The notes under the pieces: model-generated | Databases searched by the model: none | What the model saw: only the letters and a program-made list of their open reading frames with translations | What the model was told of the DNA's origin: nothing | Assembly: GCF_000717715.1 (NCBI RefSeq) | Contig: NZ_JOAI01000041.1 | Location: 15,740-79,739, forward strand | Reading direction: 5' to 3' | DNA from: Streptomyces sp. NRRL B-24484 | GTDB lineage: Bacteria > Actinomycetota > Actinomycetes > Streptomycetales > Streptomycetaceae | DNA: 64,000 nt | Program-made: the position numbers and the translations under genes | Shown here: piece after piece, positions 7,995 to 15,772 of the stretch | Layout of the letters: every line of letters starts with the position of its first letter | Numbering within the stretch: the stretch's first letter is position 1

Positions 7995-8280
7995 TTCGTT
8001 GCCGGCAGCGCAGAAGCCACGTCGAGCAGTACGCCCACGGGCTAGCCGCTCGAGCCAGCGGGCCGGTGAACTGCGGTGAGAGCTCCCCTGTGGCGCCTCA
8101 GAGGGGGGCGGTCAGACCAGGGCACCGCTGGGATCGGGGGCGGAACCTCCGTGGACCTTCTCTTTTTCGGCGGCCGCCGGACGGGTGGACCGTACAGCGA
8201 AAGACCCCAGGGCGGCCTCGGGATCGGGCAAACCGACCGATGATGGACGCCATGACACACCGGACAATCTCCGGGTCGCC

Positions 8281-10218
8281 ATGAACACAGCCCCCTCCTG
8301 GCAGCCACCCGAATGGCCACACTGCGGACATGGCGCTGTCTCTGGTCTGAACCCAGTCGGCTGCCGCGGCATCCACGTCCCCGGCCGCACGGCCTGCCTG
8401 GCCCACCTGGCGGATGCCGCCCGCGACGCCTACCTGGCCGACCTGGCTCCCTGCGCCGACATCGACCATCGCGGCACCCACTTCACCAAGATCCTTCTCA
8501 ACGCACTCCTTCAGGCGCTTCGGGACCCCACTACCGGACGACCCCATCTCGGCACTGCCCGGTTCGACGAGGCGACGTTCTCCAGCAATGCCAGTTTCGG
8601 CGGGGCGTCGTTCGCTGGCGACGCAGAGTTCCGATGGGCAAAGTTCTCCGGCGACGCCTGGTTCCGATGGGCGAAGTTCTCCCGCCATGCCTCGTTCGTC
8701 GGGGCGGAGTTCTCCGGCAACGTGAGATTCGACAGTGCGGAGTTCTTAGGCGGCGCCACGTTCGAGAACGCGGAGTTCGCCAGTGGTGCTGGGTTCGTCC
8801 TCGCAAGGTTCTCCAGCGTCACATTCCACGGGGCGAAGTTCGCCGGCGACGCCTCATTCGGTAGGGTGAAGTTTTCCGACTTCACCTCATTCGACAGGGC
8901 AAAGTTCTTCGGCATCGCACTGTTCAGCAGGGCGAAATTCTCCCGCCGTGCCTCGTTTGTTGAGGCAGAGTTCTCCGGATTCCCTATGTTCGACAAAGCG
9001 TCGTTTTCCAGCGAGGCCGTGTTTCGTTGGGCTTCGTTCTCCGGCGACGCATCGTTTGTTGAGGCAGAGTTCTCCGGCGACGCCACGTTCGACAGGGCGA
9101 GGTTTGCAGCACTGTCGTCGTTCGGTCCACTTGTGTGCGTACAACAAGTTGATCTATCTGGTGCGACGTTTGAGGCGCCGGTGACGATAGAGATCGCGGC
9201 CAGTACAGTGCGCTGTGTACGGACGCAATGGAACTCAACGGTGACCCTGCGTCTGCGCTATGCGACCCTGGACCTCGGTGACGCAGTTCTCTCTTCCCCG
9301 GTTGCCGTTACCACCCACCCGGCGCCATTCACCACCGGCTTCGATAGGACGATGGACGAGAGTGAGCTGATCCCCCTCGACCCCAGTGTCCAAGTGATCT
9401 CGGTCCAGGGGGTAGACGCCTCCCATCTGGTTCTGACGAATACCGACTTAACATCCTGTGTTTTCTCCGGGGCCTTCCACCTGGACCAACTTCGTCTGGA
9501 AGGCCGCTGTAGCTTCGCCAGCACGCCCGCTGGCTTCCACATGCGTGGGATCTGGCCCTACTGCTGGTGGACCCGCCGATACACCCTTACCGAAGAACAC
9601 CACTGGCGCGCGCACCGCAGCGCCGAGAACCCCAGCCCCCCGCATGGGTGGCACAGCTATGCGCCGCGGCCCACAGCCGCCGGGCCCGAGAGTCTGGCCG
9701 CGACCTATAGGCAGCTGCGCAAGGCGTTCGAGGACCGCAAGAACGAGCCCGGGGCGGCGGATTTTTACTACGGCGAGATGGAGATGCGCCGCCACGATCA
9801 GACTGGAACCCCGCGCGCCGAGCGCGCCCTACTTTGCGTGTACTGGCTGCTGTCCGGTTATGGCCTGCGCGCCTCCCGTGCTCTGCTCTGGCTCGGGGTC
9901 ACCATGACCAGCACGGTCCTGGCCATGATCCTCTGGGGTTTGCCCACGACGGTGCCACTGCCCAGCGCCACCGGCACCATCACGGGTAACACTCTCAGCT
10001 TGAGCACGAACAACCCAGACCTGTCCATCACTGGCGACCAATGGTCGCTCGAGCGTGCCGACCGGGCCGTCCGAGTGTCCGTCAACGCCGTGGTCTTTCG
10101 GACCTCCGGGCAGAACCTCACCCGCCGCGGAACCTACATCGAGATGGTGTCGAGGATCATCGAGCCTATCCTGCTCGCGCTCGCCCTCTTAGCCATCCGG
10201 GCACGTGTAAAGCGATGA
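8281..10218 (+). CDS. Pentapeptide-repeat membrane protein
   Basis: A roughly 645-aa protein. The N-terminus (residues about 10-75) is a Cys/His-rich module, WPHCGHG, GCRGIHVPGRTACLAHL and CADIDHRGT, typical of a Streptomyces subfamily. Residues about 95-300 are a long run of A-x-F-type pentapeptides (ASFVGAEFSGNVRFDSAEF and similar), which fold as a right-handed quadrilateral beta helix. The C-terminal third has two membrane segments (about ALLWLGVTMTSTVLAMILWG, and ILLALALLAIR at the very end). ATG 8281 is preferred although no clear ribosome site is seen; in-frame GTG 8185 would add 32 residues. Function unknown; membrane anchoring of a pentapeptide coil suggests a scaffold or effector. 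Confidence 0.8.
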   Translation: MNTAPSWQPPEWPHCGHGAVSGLNPVGCRGIHVPGRTACLAHLADAARDAYLADLAPCADIDHRGTHFTKILLNALLQALRDPTTGRPHLGTARFDEATFSSNASFGGASFAGDAEFRWAKFSGDAWFRWAKFSRHASFVGAEFSGNVRFDSAEFLGGATFENAEFASGAGFVLARFSSVTFHGAKFAGDASFGRVKFSDFTSFDRAKFFGIALFSRAKFSRRASFVEAEFSGFPMFDKASFSSEAVFRWASFSGDASFVEAEFSGDATFDRARFAALSSFGPLVCVQQVDLSGATFEAPVTIEIAASTVRCVRTQWNSTVTLRLRYATLDLGDAVLSSPVAVTTHPAPFTTGFDRTMDESELIPLDPSVQVISVQGVDASHLVLTNTDLTSCVFSGAFHLDQLRLEGRCSFASTPAGFHMRGIWPYCWWTRRYTLTEEHHWRAHRSAENPSPPHGWHSYAPRPTAAGPESLAATYRQLRKAFEDRKNEPGAADFYYGEMEMRRHDQTGTPRAERALLCVYWLLSGYGLRASRALLWLGVTMTSTVLAMILWGLPTTVPLPSATGTITGNTLSLSTNNPDLSITGDQWSLERADRAVRVSVNAVVFRTSGQNLTRRGTYIEMVSRIIEPILLALALLAIRARVKR

Positions 10219-10645
10219 CTGCAGTCTCAAGTCCGGGGGGCAGGCCGGTTTGCCCAGGCGCGCCGTGCAGAAAGAACGAGATTGCTCATTAATCTTTCCC
10301 CTAGTCCGCCGTTTTGGGGCTTAGCCGATCAGTGCGTGCCGCACTGGGATGCTCGCCCCGGAAGCGGCCAGCACTGCACCGGCCGCGGGTCCGCTGCCGA
10401 GGAAGGCCAGGCCCCGACGATCAGGCCGAAGAAGACCGCGATGAGGAGGGGTGGGCGCGCTTTGCCAGCGTGCACCCATTCACTGCGACCCTCGATCTTG
10501 CCGACGTGCTCTCCGCCCCCCTCCAGCGGGGACTCAGGCGCGGCCAAAGTCCAGGGAGCCCATCACCGAGAGGAACCAGGACCAGGTGGGACCGCCAGCA
10601 GGTGAGCGGCTACCTGCCTCGAAGGGAGCAAGGGGAGCAAGCGAT
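10219..10645. other. Intergenic segment, possibly a decayed gene
   Basis: About 430 bp. On the minus strand, a frame at 10329-10547 holds one hydrophobic stretch (PPLLIAVFFGLIVGAW), but no ribosome site, start or family match supports a live gene. Otherwise nothing recognisable. Confidence 0.3.
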
Positions 10646-10676
10646 TTGATGGGGCGACCGGGCCTGGCCTTATAGT
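10646..10676 (+). promoter_or_regulatory. Promoter giving a probably leaderless DUF3800 mRNA
   Basis: TTGATG (10646-10651), 19-nt spacer, TATAGT (10671-10676). The GTG start codon is at 10683, exactly where transcription would begin, and there is no ribosome-binding site. Leaderless transcripts of this geometry are common in Streptomyces. Confidence 0.5.
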
Positions 10677-10682
10677 CCGACG

Positions 10683-11450
10683 GTGTACTTGTGCTACGTC
10701 GATGATTCGGGCTCGGACAACATTCGCACCCTGACCGGTCTGCTGGTGCCGGCCGCAGGCTGGAGCGATGCGATGCACTGCTGGCTGGAGGGTCGGCGGG
10801 CGGTCGAGGCCGAGTGGGGCGTGGCGAAGAGCACCGAGCTGCACGCTGTGAAGCTGGTCAAGGGCCGGGGCAGGTTCTGTGTGACGGAGGAGCAGGACAA
10901 GCTGTTCCAGAAGCCGGCCCGGATCGCCGCGCACGAGATGCTGCTCAAGCGGCTGGCACGGTGCGAGAACGTGACGGTCACGACGGTGGCCTGCCGGACC
11001 AGCGTTCTCCCGGACGTGTACACCTGCCTCGTCGAGCACCTCGAGGAGTGGGCCGCGGCCGAGGACACCCACGTGATGGTGGTCCTCGACGGCAACCCGG
11101 GGCCGGCGGACACCGACGGCCTGACCGTGGAGGCCGCGAGCGAGGCCTGGCGGCATGCCGTGCGCAACGCCGCCCCGTACCGGGGCGTGCACCGTGGTCT
11201 GCCGCTGGCGTCCCGCCGGGTGCTGGAGGACCCGGTGATGCAGGACAGCGCTCACAGCCAGCTCATCCAGGCCGCCGACATGGTCGCGTACGCGGCCTAC
11301 CACCACCTAGCCTGCTCCGATCCCACGCTGTGGCCGAAGCTGAAGCCGATCGGCCCGATGTCCCGTTCCTACCGCCGGCTGAGCTCGCGGTGGCTGGGCG
11401 ACCCTGCAGGCGAGGGGATCGTGTGGCGGGACCCGGCCGGCGGTTCCTGA
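10683..11450 (+). CDS. DUF3800 domain-containing protein
   Basis: A 255-aa soluble protein. The N-terminal YLCYVDDSGSDN motif is the hallmark of DUF3800 (Y-x-D-E/D-S-G), a predicted RNase H-like fold; further acidic residues follow in VMVVLDGNPGPAD and near the C-terminal QLIQAADMVAYAAYHHL (D-x-x-A-Y), giving a full set of possible metal ligands. DUF3800 genes are often found in phage, plasmid and defence neighbourhoods; no activity is established from sequence. GTG 10683 starts only 6 nt after a -10 box, so the mRNA is probably leaderless. A terminator follows 24 nt after the stop. Confidence 0.82.
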   Translation: MYLCYVDDSGSDNIRTLTGLLVPAAGWSDAMHCWLEGRRAVEAEWGVAKSTELHAVKLVKGRGRFCVTEEQDKLFQKPARIAAHEMLLKRLARCENVTVTTVACRTSVLPDVYTCLVEHLEEWAAAEDTHVMVVLDGNPGPADTDGLTVEAASEAWRHAVRNAAPYRGVHRGLPLASRRVLEDPVMQDSAHSQLIQAADMVAYAAYHHLACSDPTLWPKLKPIGPMSRSYRRLSSRWLGDPAGEGIVWRDPAGGS

Positions 11451-11474
11451 GGAACTGGCTCGGGAACGCAGAAA

Positions 11475-11493
11475 CCCCCGGACGGACCGGGGG
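11475..11493 (+). terminator. Hairpin terminator after DUF3800 gene
   Basis: CCCCCGG-acgga-CCGGGGG, a perfect 7-bp GC stem located 24 nt after the stop codon. Confidence 0.55.
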
Positions 11494-11594
11494 CCTACGA
11501 GGTGCAAGATCCCTTGGGCGTTCTCGATCGAGCGCATAGGACCTTGCACATATATGTTCGCGGATACAGCAAGCAATGGCAAGCTACGCGGGCA

Positions 11595-11644
11595 GTGACC
11601 GTTCTCTCGCGGGTCGGGCCGTGGGCCCGGCCCCGAGAGGTCAC
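11595..11644 (-). terminator. Large stem-loop overlapping the stop of the 73-aa gene
   Basis: Outer arms GTGACC...GGTCAC with inner CTCTCG...CGAGAG and CGGGCC-gtg-GGCCCG form a long interrupted stem. It ends inside the stop codon of the minus-strand gene, so it likely terminates that operon. Confidence 0.6.
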
Positions 11645-11862
11645 TGATCGGAGATGAGCTGCTGGAACAGTGCGCATTCCATGGCGTGCCACTCGCGGAC
11701 CATGACCTCACCGTCGTCGGCCCGGATGACCTCGAAGTGCCAGGGCAGGCAGTCGGTGCAGGGCCACACCTCGTAGGGCGCCCCGTTCTCGTCGAAGGCG
11801 GGCAGATCGACGGAGCCGACGGGTGCGTCGTAGGTGACCTTGCGGCTGCGCGGTGACGTCAT
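11641..11862 (-). CDS. Small hypothetical protein (73 aa) downstream of STAND ATPase
   Basis: A 73-aa acidic protein without a known domain. It contains one CTDC motif (EVWPCTDCLPWHFEVIRADDGEVMVREWHAMECALF) and several Trp/His, which could fit a small metal-binding or toxin-immunity-like fold. An AAGGA ribosome site precedes the ATG. It starts 20 nt after the stop of the STAND ATPase gene on the same strand, so it is probably in the same operon. Confidence 0.6.
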   Translation of the reverse strand: MTSPRSRKVTYDAPVGSVDLPAFDENGAPYEVWPCTDCLPWHFEVIRADDGEVMVREWHAMECALFQQLISDQ

Positions 11863-11881
11863 GGGTTCTCGGATCCTTCTT

Positions 11882-14611
11882 TCAGCGGGTGCCAGTGTTC
11901 AGGTGGGCCTGCCGCGTGGTGACCAGGGCCCGCCACCTGGTGTGCACGGGCTCTTCTGCGTCGAGCCAACGGACGGCCGTTGAGGTGTCGGGGTGCTGGC
12001 CAGCCATGAAGTGGGCGATGTCCGTGTAGTGGGCGTAGTCGCCGCCGCGGGCGAGGTCGCGCAGGCGGGCCTGGGCGGCCGCGTGGGCAGCATCGTCGCC
12101 GCGGACGGCGTGGTGGAAGGCGGCGGCAAGCTCGAGCGCGGCCTGCGCGGCGACGATACCGGCGGCGGCGGTCTCGGTGCGCAGGACCTGGATGCGGTCG
12201 TCGACGCCGTCCAGGCCCGCGTCGCGGACGATAGCCGCGGTGCGGACGGTCAGGGCGGTTGCGCGCAGGTCGAGGCCGGTCAGGAGCTGCTCGGCGAGGT
12301 CGATCTCGTCGGCGGCGGCCTCGGGATCGGTGAAGGCGAGCACGAAGGCACGCTGGGCCTGGGAGGTCGCACGCTCTCCGGCAACACCATGCTGCTCGGC
12401 CTGGGTCCGGGCGGCGAGGTAGGCGTCGGCGGCGGCCGCCATGTCGCCGTGAGGCCACAGGATGTCGCCCTCGACACGGCGCTGCCGGCCCTTCCACCCG
12501 AGGCCCTGCGCGGCCTGGTGGGCGGCGGGGAAGTCACCGGCGAGACGGGCGAGATGGACCAGGCCGCGGCGGGCCGCCGGCGCGAGGCGGCCGCCGCCGT
12601 CGGCGACGAGCTGCATGCCGCGGCGGGAGTCCAGGCGGTGGCCGAGGTCCCGCTGCGCCTTGGCGAGGTAGTAGACGGCCATGTGCTGCAGGTCGTCGGG
12701 CAGCAGACCGGCTGCGGTGACGGTCGACAGGCGCTGGACGGTGCGGGAGCGGTGCTCGTGCTGCCGACGGGCGAGCGTGCTGAGCAGCTCGACCAGCGCG
12801 TCGGCGGCCGTGGCCAGCGCCTGCCCGCCACCCGGGTCCGCGGCAGCAGCCGGGGCGAGGGGCTCCCACACGGAGTCGGACACATACGTCCAGGCCGCGT
12901 CCGTGAGCCAGCCGAGGCCGAGGCGGTGGTTACGGGCGAGCGCGAGGCCTTGGCGCAGGCAGGCGACCAGCAGCCGCCGGCCGCCGCCCGGGGTGCCGGT
13001 CCACTGCCGGCCGAGGGCGTCGAAGGCCCGCAGCGCGGCGCTCGCCCAGTCCTGGTCGGACCAGCGGTCGTCGCTCTGGTCGTCGGCCCGGCGCACGGCG
13101 GAGCGCACCACGCCGTGCAGGTGATAGGGCCACGGGGCGAGCGGGTTCTCGCGGACGAAGGGCCGCTCGATCAGGCGCAGCGCCGGGGCCTGGTGGGTCA
13201 TGGCGGCGGCTGTGGTGGCGAGGGGGACGTCGAAGGCGTCGAGGAGGCTGGCGGCGCGCAGTACGTGGCGCTCATCGGGGGTGAGGTCTTGGAGGGTGCG
13301 GGCGATGAGGGCGGGGAAGTCGTGGTCGAAGTCGGCCGGCTCGGGGGTGCGGGTGCGGCGGATTTCCAGGAAGCGCATGACGGCGAGGTCGAGGAACAGC
13401 GGCAGGCCGTGGGAGCGGGCAGTGATGACCTGGCGCAGCTCGTTGCCGATGAGGGGCTGGCCGTTCGTGGTGAGGCGGCGGGCGAGGTAGTCGTCGCAGT
13501 CCTCGGGGCTGAAGTCGCCGATCAGGATTTGCCGGTCGGCCACCGGCACCGGGCCAGGCACGGCACTGGGCGCAGTGCCGTCGGGCCCGGTGCCTGCCAG
13601 TGCGGTGACGGGGGTGGTGCGGGCGGCGGGGATGTGGGCGGCGAGCTGCGGCCAGGCGGCGGGCCCGGTGTAGTCGAGGTGCCCCTGCAGGGCGCTGTCG
13701 GCCCACTGCAGGCGGCTGCGGCCGGTGATGACGAACAGGGCGTTCGGCATCAGCCAGACCACGCGCTGGATCAGGCGCTCCAGGTCGCGGTTGGTGCGGT
13801 CCCCGGTGTCCTCGAAGGTGTCGAGAAGGACCACCGGTACGACGGCGTCCTTGGCGGGCAGCCGGTCGATCTCGTAGGCGAGCAGGTGCGGGTAGAAGGA
13901 GAGCGCGTCCAGGTCCGGTTCCGCCTCCAGCAGGTCCGCGAGCCGCGGGCAGCCGGCCAGCGCCCGGGCCGTGGTGCGGCGCTCGCGCACCGCCCGCACG
14001 ACAGCGCCGGCGACATGACCGACGGCCGAGCCGACGGCGCCCGGCAGCGCGAGGGCCTGCGCGGCCTCCGACAGCGCGGACTGCACCTGGCCGGGCAGCG
14101 CCTTGGCAAAACGGCTCACCAGCCCCGCGCGGCGCAGATACTCCTCCAGAGGCTCGCCCGGATGGTTGTGCTCCCAGTACCGCACCAGAGCGATGTCGAA
14201 CGCGGGCAGAGCCCGGTCCAGGCCGGCCAGGGCCAGGCGCAGCGTGAGGACCAGGCGCTCGAAGTCGCCGCCGGCGGAGCGGGCGAGGTCGATGCGCACC
14301 GGCAGCAGCCGGGGCGAGGCGGGCCAGGTGGGCTCGCCCCACTGGGCGGGGCGCAGGGCCGTGTCGGCGAGCGCAGCCTCCAGCTTCCGCGACAGGGTGC
14401 TCTTGCCGATGCCGCCGACACCGTGGAAGACCAGCACGTTGCGCCGCGCTGCTTCCAGGTCCTGGACGTCGAAGCCCGGTGCGGTCACGGCGGCCAGGTG
14501 CCCGGTGAGCGCGTCCGCGACCGCCTGCCACTGGCCCTGCCGGTTGGTGAACGCCTCGTCCGTTCCCACGCGCTCGTTCGAGCCGAACCGTGCCCGCAGA
14601 TCCCCCGCCAC
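11882..14611 (-). CDS. STAND-type ATPase with helical repeat C-terminus
   Basis: A 909-aa protein. Residues about 64-71 are Walker A (GVGGIGKS after VLVFH); Walker B is VVPVVLLDTFEDTGD near residue 265, followed by sensor-type ALFVITGRSRLQW, the NB-ARC/NACHT-like (STAND) arrangement. The C-terminal 350 residues are Ala/Leu-rich helical repeats resembling TPRs (QRAFVLAFTDPEAAADEIDLAEQLL...). No separate N-terminal effector domain is evident in the first 60 residues. STAND proteins sense a ligand, oligomerise and activate an effector; bacterial ones include antiphage Avs proteins and AfsR/GutR-like regulators. GTG start after GGGAGGGG. A small gene follows in the operon. Sensor or defence role is inferred. 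Confidence 0.78.
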   Translation of the reverse strand: MAGDLRARFGSNERVGTDEAFTNRQGQWQAVADALTGHLAAVTAPGFDVQDLEAARRNVLVFHGVGGIGKSTLSRKLEAALADTALRPAQWGEPTWPASPRLLPVRIDLARSAGGDFERLVLTLRLALAGLDRALPAFDIALVRYWEHNHPGEPLEEYLRRAGLVSRFAKALPGQVQSALSEAAQALALPGAVGSAVGHVAGAVVRAVRERRTTARALAGCPRLADLLEAEPDLDALSFYPHLLAYEIDRLPAKDAVVPVVLLDTFEDTGDRTNRDLERLIQRVVWLMPNALFVITGRSRLQWADSALQGHLDYTGPAAWPQLAAHIPAARTTPVTALAGTGPDGTAPSAVPGPVPVADRQILIGDFSPEDCDDYLARRLTTNGQPLIGNELRQVITARSHGLPLFLDLAVMRFLEIRRTRTPEPADFDHDFPALIARTLQDLTPDERHVLRAASLLDAFDVPLATTAAAMTHQAPALRLIERPFVRENPLAPWPYHLHGVVRSAVRRADDQSDDRWSDQDWASAALRAFDALGRQWTGTPGGGRRLLVACLRQGLALARNHRLGLGWLTDAAWTYVSDSVWEPLAPAAAADPGGGQALATAADALVELLSTLARRQHEHRSRTVQRLSTVTAAGLLPDDLQHMAVYYLAKAQRDLGHRLDSRRGMQLVADGGGRLAPAARRGLVHLARLAGDFPAAHQAAQGLGWKGRQRRVEGDILWPHGDMAAAADAYLAARTQAEQHGVAGERATSQAQRAFVLAFTDPEAAADEIDLAEQLLTGLDLRATALTVRTAAIVRDAGLDGVDDRIQVLRTETAAAGIVAAQAALELAAAFHHAVRGDDAAHAAAQARLRDLARGGDYAHYTDIAHFMAGQHPDTSTAVRWLDAEEPVHTRWRALVTTRQAHLNTGTR

Positions 14612-14681
14612 CGCGTCCCCTCCCGCCGATCTGACCCGGCATCAACCTACGCCCTCGCGACACGGTCGGCAGGGCCCCGCG

Positions 14682-14711
14682 TTGTGGCCGGCCCGGGACG
14701 GGGCGGACAAT
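14682..14711 (+). promoter_or_regulatory. Candidate promoter for the 96-aa gene
   Basis: TTGTGG (14682-14687), 18-nt spacer, GACAAT (14706-14711), 31 nt before the GTG start, inside the divergent region between two genes. Confidence 0.35.
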
Positions 14712-14742
14712 GGCTTGATCGTTTCCGAGCCGAGGTGGACCC

Positions 14743-15033
14743 GTGCCCAACCCACAGCCCCAGGACAGCCCCGACTACTCCGGGCTGCCCGCGTCCGGCC
14801 GCGAGGACACGCAGGCGCTGGACGCCGTGCAGGCGGTGGCGGCCTGGTACCGGGCCCGGATCGGCGCCGAGCGCGCGAAGCCAGCCCCAGACACGGAACG
14901 CATCGACCGCTGGACCGCGGCCCTGCACGCCACAACAACCGACCGGATCCGCCTCGTCGCGGCCGACGTCGAGGAGCAGACGGAGATCGGGGCCCGCTAC
15001 ACCGCGCTGCTGGCCGAGCTGAGGGGGCGATAG
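14743..15033 (+). CDS. Hypothetical protein (96 aa)
   Basis: A 96-aa mostly helical, charged protein with no known family. The centre (DAVQAVAAWYRARIGAERAK) and C-terminus (AADVEEQTEIGARYTALLAELRGR) look like an amphipathic helical hairpin. GTG 14743 has a GAGG-type ribosome site. Its last codons recur as a 28-nt identical duplicate 740 bp downstream (15734-15761), beyond a divergent membrane-protein gene, so the locus has been rearranged. Confidence 0.65.
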   Translation: MPNPQPQDSPDYSGLPASGREDTQALDAVQAVAAWYRARIGAERAKPAPDTERIDRWTAALHATTTDRIRLVAADVEEQTEIGARYTALLAELRGR

Positions 15034-15078
15034 CCGAAGACGAGGCAGGCAGGGCAGGGCGTTCGACACTGCCCTGGC

Positions 15079-15555
15079 TCAGGGACGGTTGGTGCACACC
15101 AGGCGCCCGATGTCCCGCAACTGTTCTTGCTGGGCTCGCCGGCCCGGAGGACGATCATGGCCGCCGCAGGCCAACCAGGTGCCGTTGCTCCCGATATAGA
15201 TGCCCACCACGCCTCCGTGATGGCTGCAGGCACCTCGCTTCCCGATCGCTGCGGACCCTGAGCCGTCGGCGCACCCCGCCCCCTGGTAGGACCAGCTGAC
15301 CGGCACGTAGCTTGGCGATGGAGACGAGGCCGGGTCGGGCTCCATGTCCCGGGAGGTCAGCGGAAGTACGATCAAGAACACGACGATGTAGGCCACGACA
15401 AGCGCGCCCAACCCGCTCAGTGCGACCCACTGCAGGCATCTCCGCCACCGCGGAATTGGTGGAGAGCGCGGAGGCGGTGGCGGCTCCACGAGCAGGCCGT
15501 CACGCTTCGCCCAATAGCGGACCAGCTTCGGATTGCTGCGATCGAAGTGCCGCAC
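15079..15555 (-). CDS. DUF3761-like single-pass membrane protein
   Basis: A 158-aa protein with one membrane helix (LQWVALSGLGALVVAYIVVFLIVLPL) after a Pro-rich cytosolic stretch, and an extracellular tail. The tail contains CADGSGSAAIGKRGACSHHGGVVG, matching the DUF3761 signature (C-x-D-G ... G-A-C-S-H-H-G-G). GTG 15555 is chosen because GGGGAGGG lies just upstream; an upstream GTG at 15639 is in frame but has no ribosome site. Located between the two copies of a duplicated gene end, which suggests insertion. Function unknown, probably surface-exposed. Confidence 0.65.
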   Translation of the reverse strand: MRHFDRSNPKLVRYWAKRDGLLVEPPPPPRSPPIPRWRRCLQWVALSGLGALVVAYIVVFLIVLPLTSRDMEPDPASSPSPSYVPVSWSYQGAGCADGSGSAAIGKRGACSHHGGVVGIYIGSNGTWLACGGHDRPPGRRAQQEQLRDIGRLVCTNRP

Positions 15556-15712
15556 AAACCCTCCCCGACCTGGCGTTGTCGCGGATCCTCCCACACTCCA
15601 TGGCCACTCGACGGAGCGATCTGTGACTTCGGATCCCACGCAACGAGGACTCGCGCCGGCACGGTCCGCGGCAGGCCCGGCGGTGTTCCACCGGGGCTGC
15701 CACAGGCGCGGT

Positions 15713-15772
15713 CTCGAGCAGACGATCAGCGCTCGCTACACCGCGCTGCTGGCCGAGCTGACCGACCGGTAG
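15713..15772 (+). pseudogene. Duplicated 3' remnant of the 96-aa gene
   Basis: Encodes LEQTISARYTALLAELTDR and a stop, clearly related to the end of the gene at 14743-15033 (EEQTEIGARYTALLAEL). The identical stretch is 28 nt (15734-15761 versus 14995-15022). No start or upstream coding similarity is present, so it is a truncated copy. It overlaps the end of the convergent zeta gene. Confidence 0.6.

Larger units (their letters stand above)
7838..8280. other. Intergenic segment after the wHTH pair
   Basis: About 440 bp. It contains ATATGCG at 7856, the palindrome at 7939-7954 and a terminator at 7957-7994. From 7995 to 8280 no gene or motif was recognised; an upstream GTG (8185) is in frame with the pentapeptide gene but lacks a ribosome site. 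Confidence 0.4.

Noticed and set aside
10329..10547. 72-aa minus-strand frame with one hydrophobic stretch
   Set aside because: No ribosome site, no family; at best a remnant, noted under the intergenic entry.
12000..15022. Very long plus-strand open frame opposite the STAND ATPase
   Set aside because: Antisense shadow of a GC-biased gene; Gly/Val/Arg-rich sequence without domains. The minus-strand frame has Walker motifs and a ribosome site.
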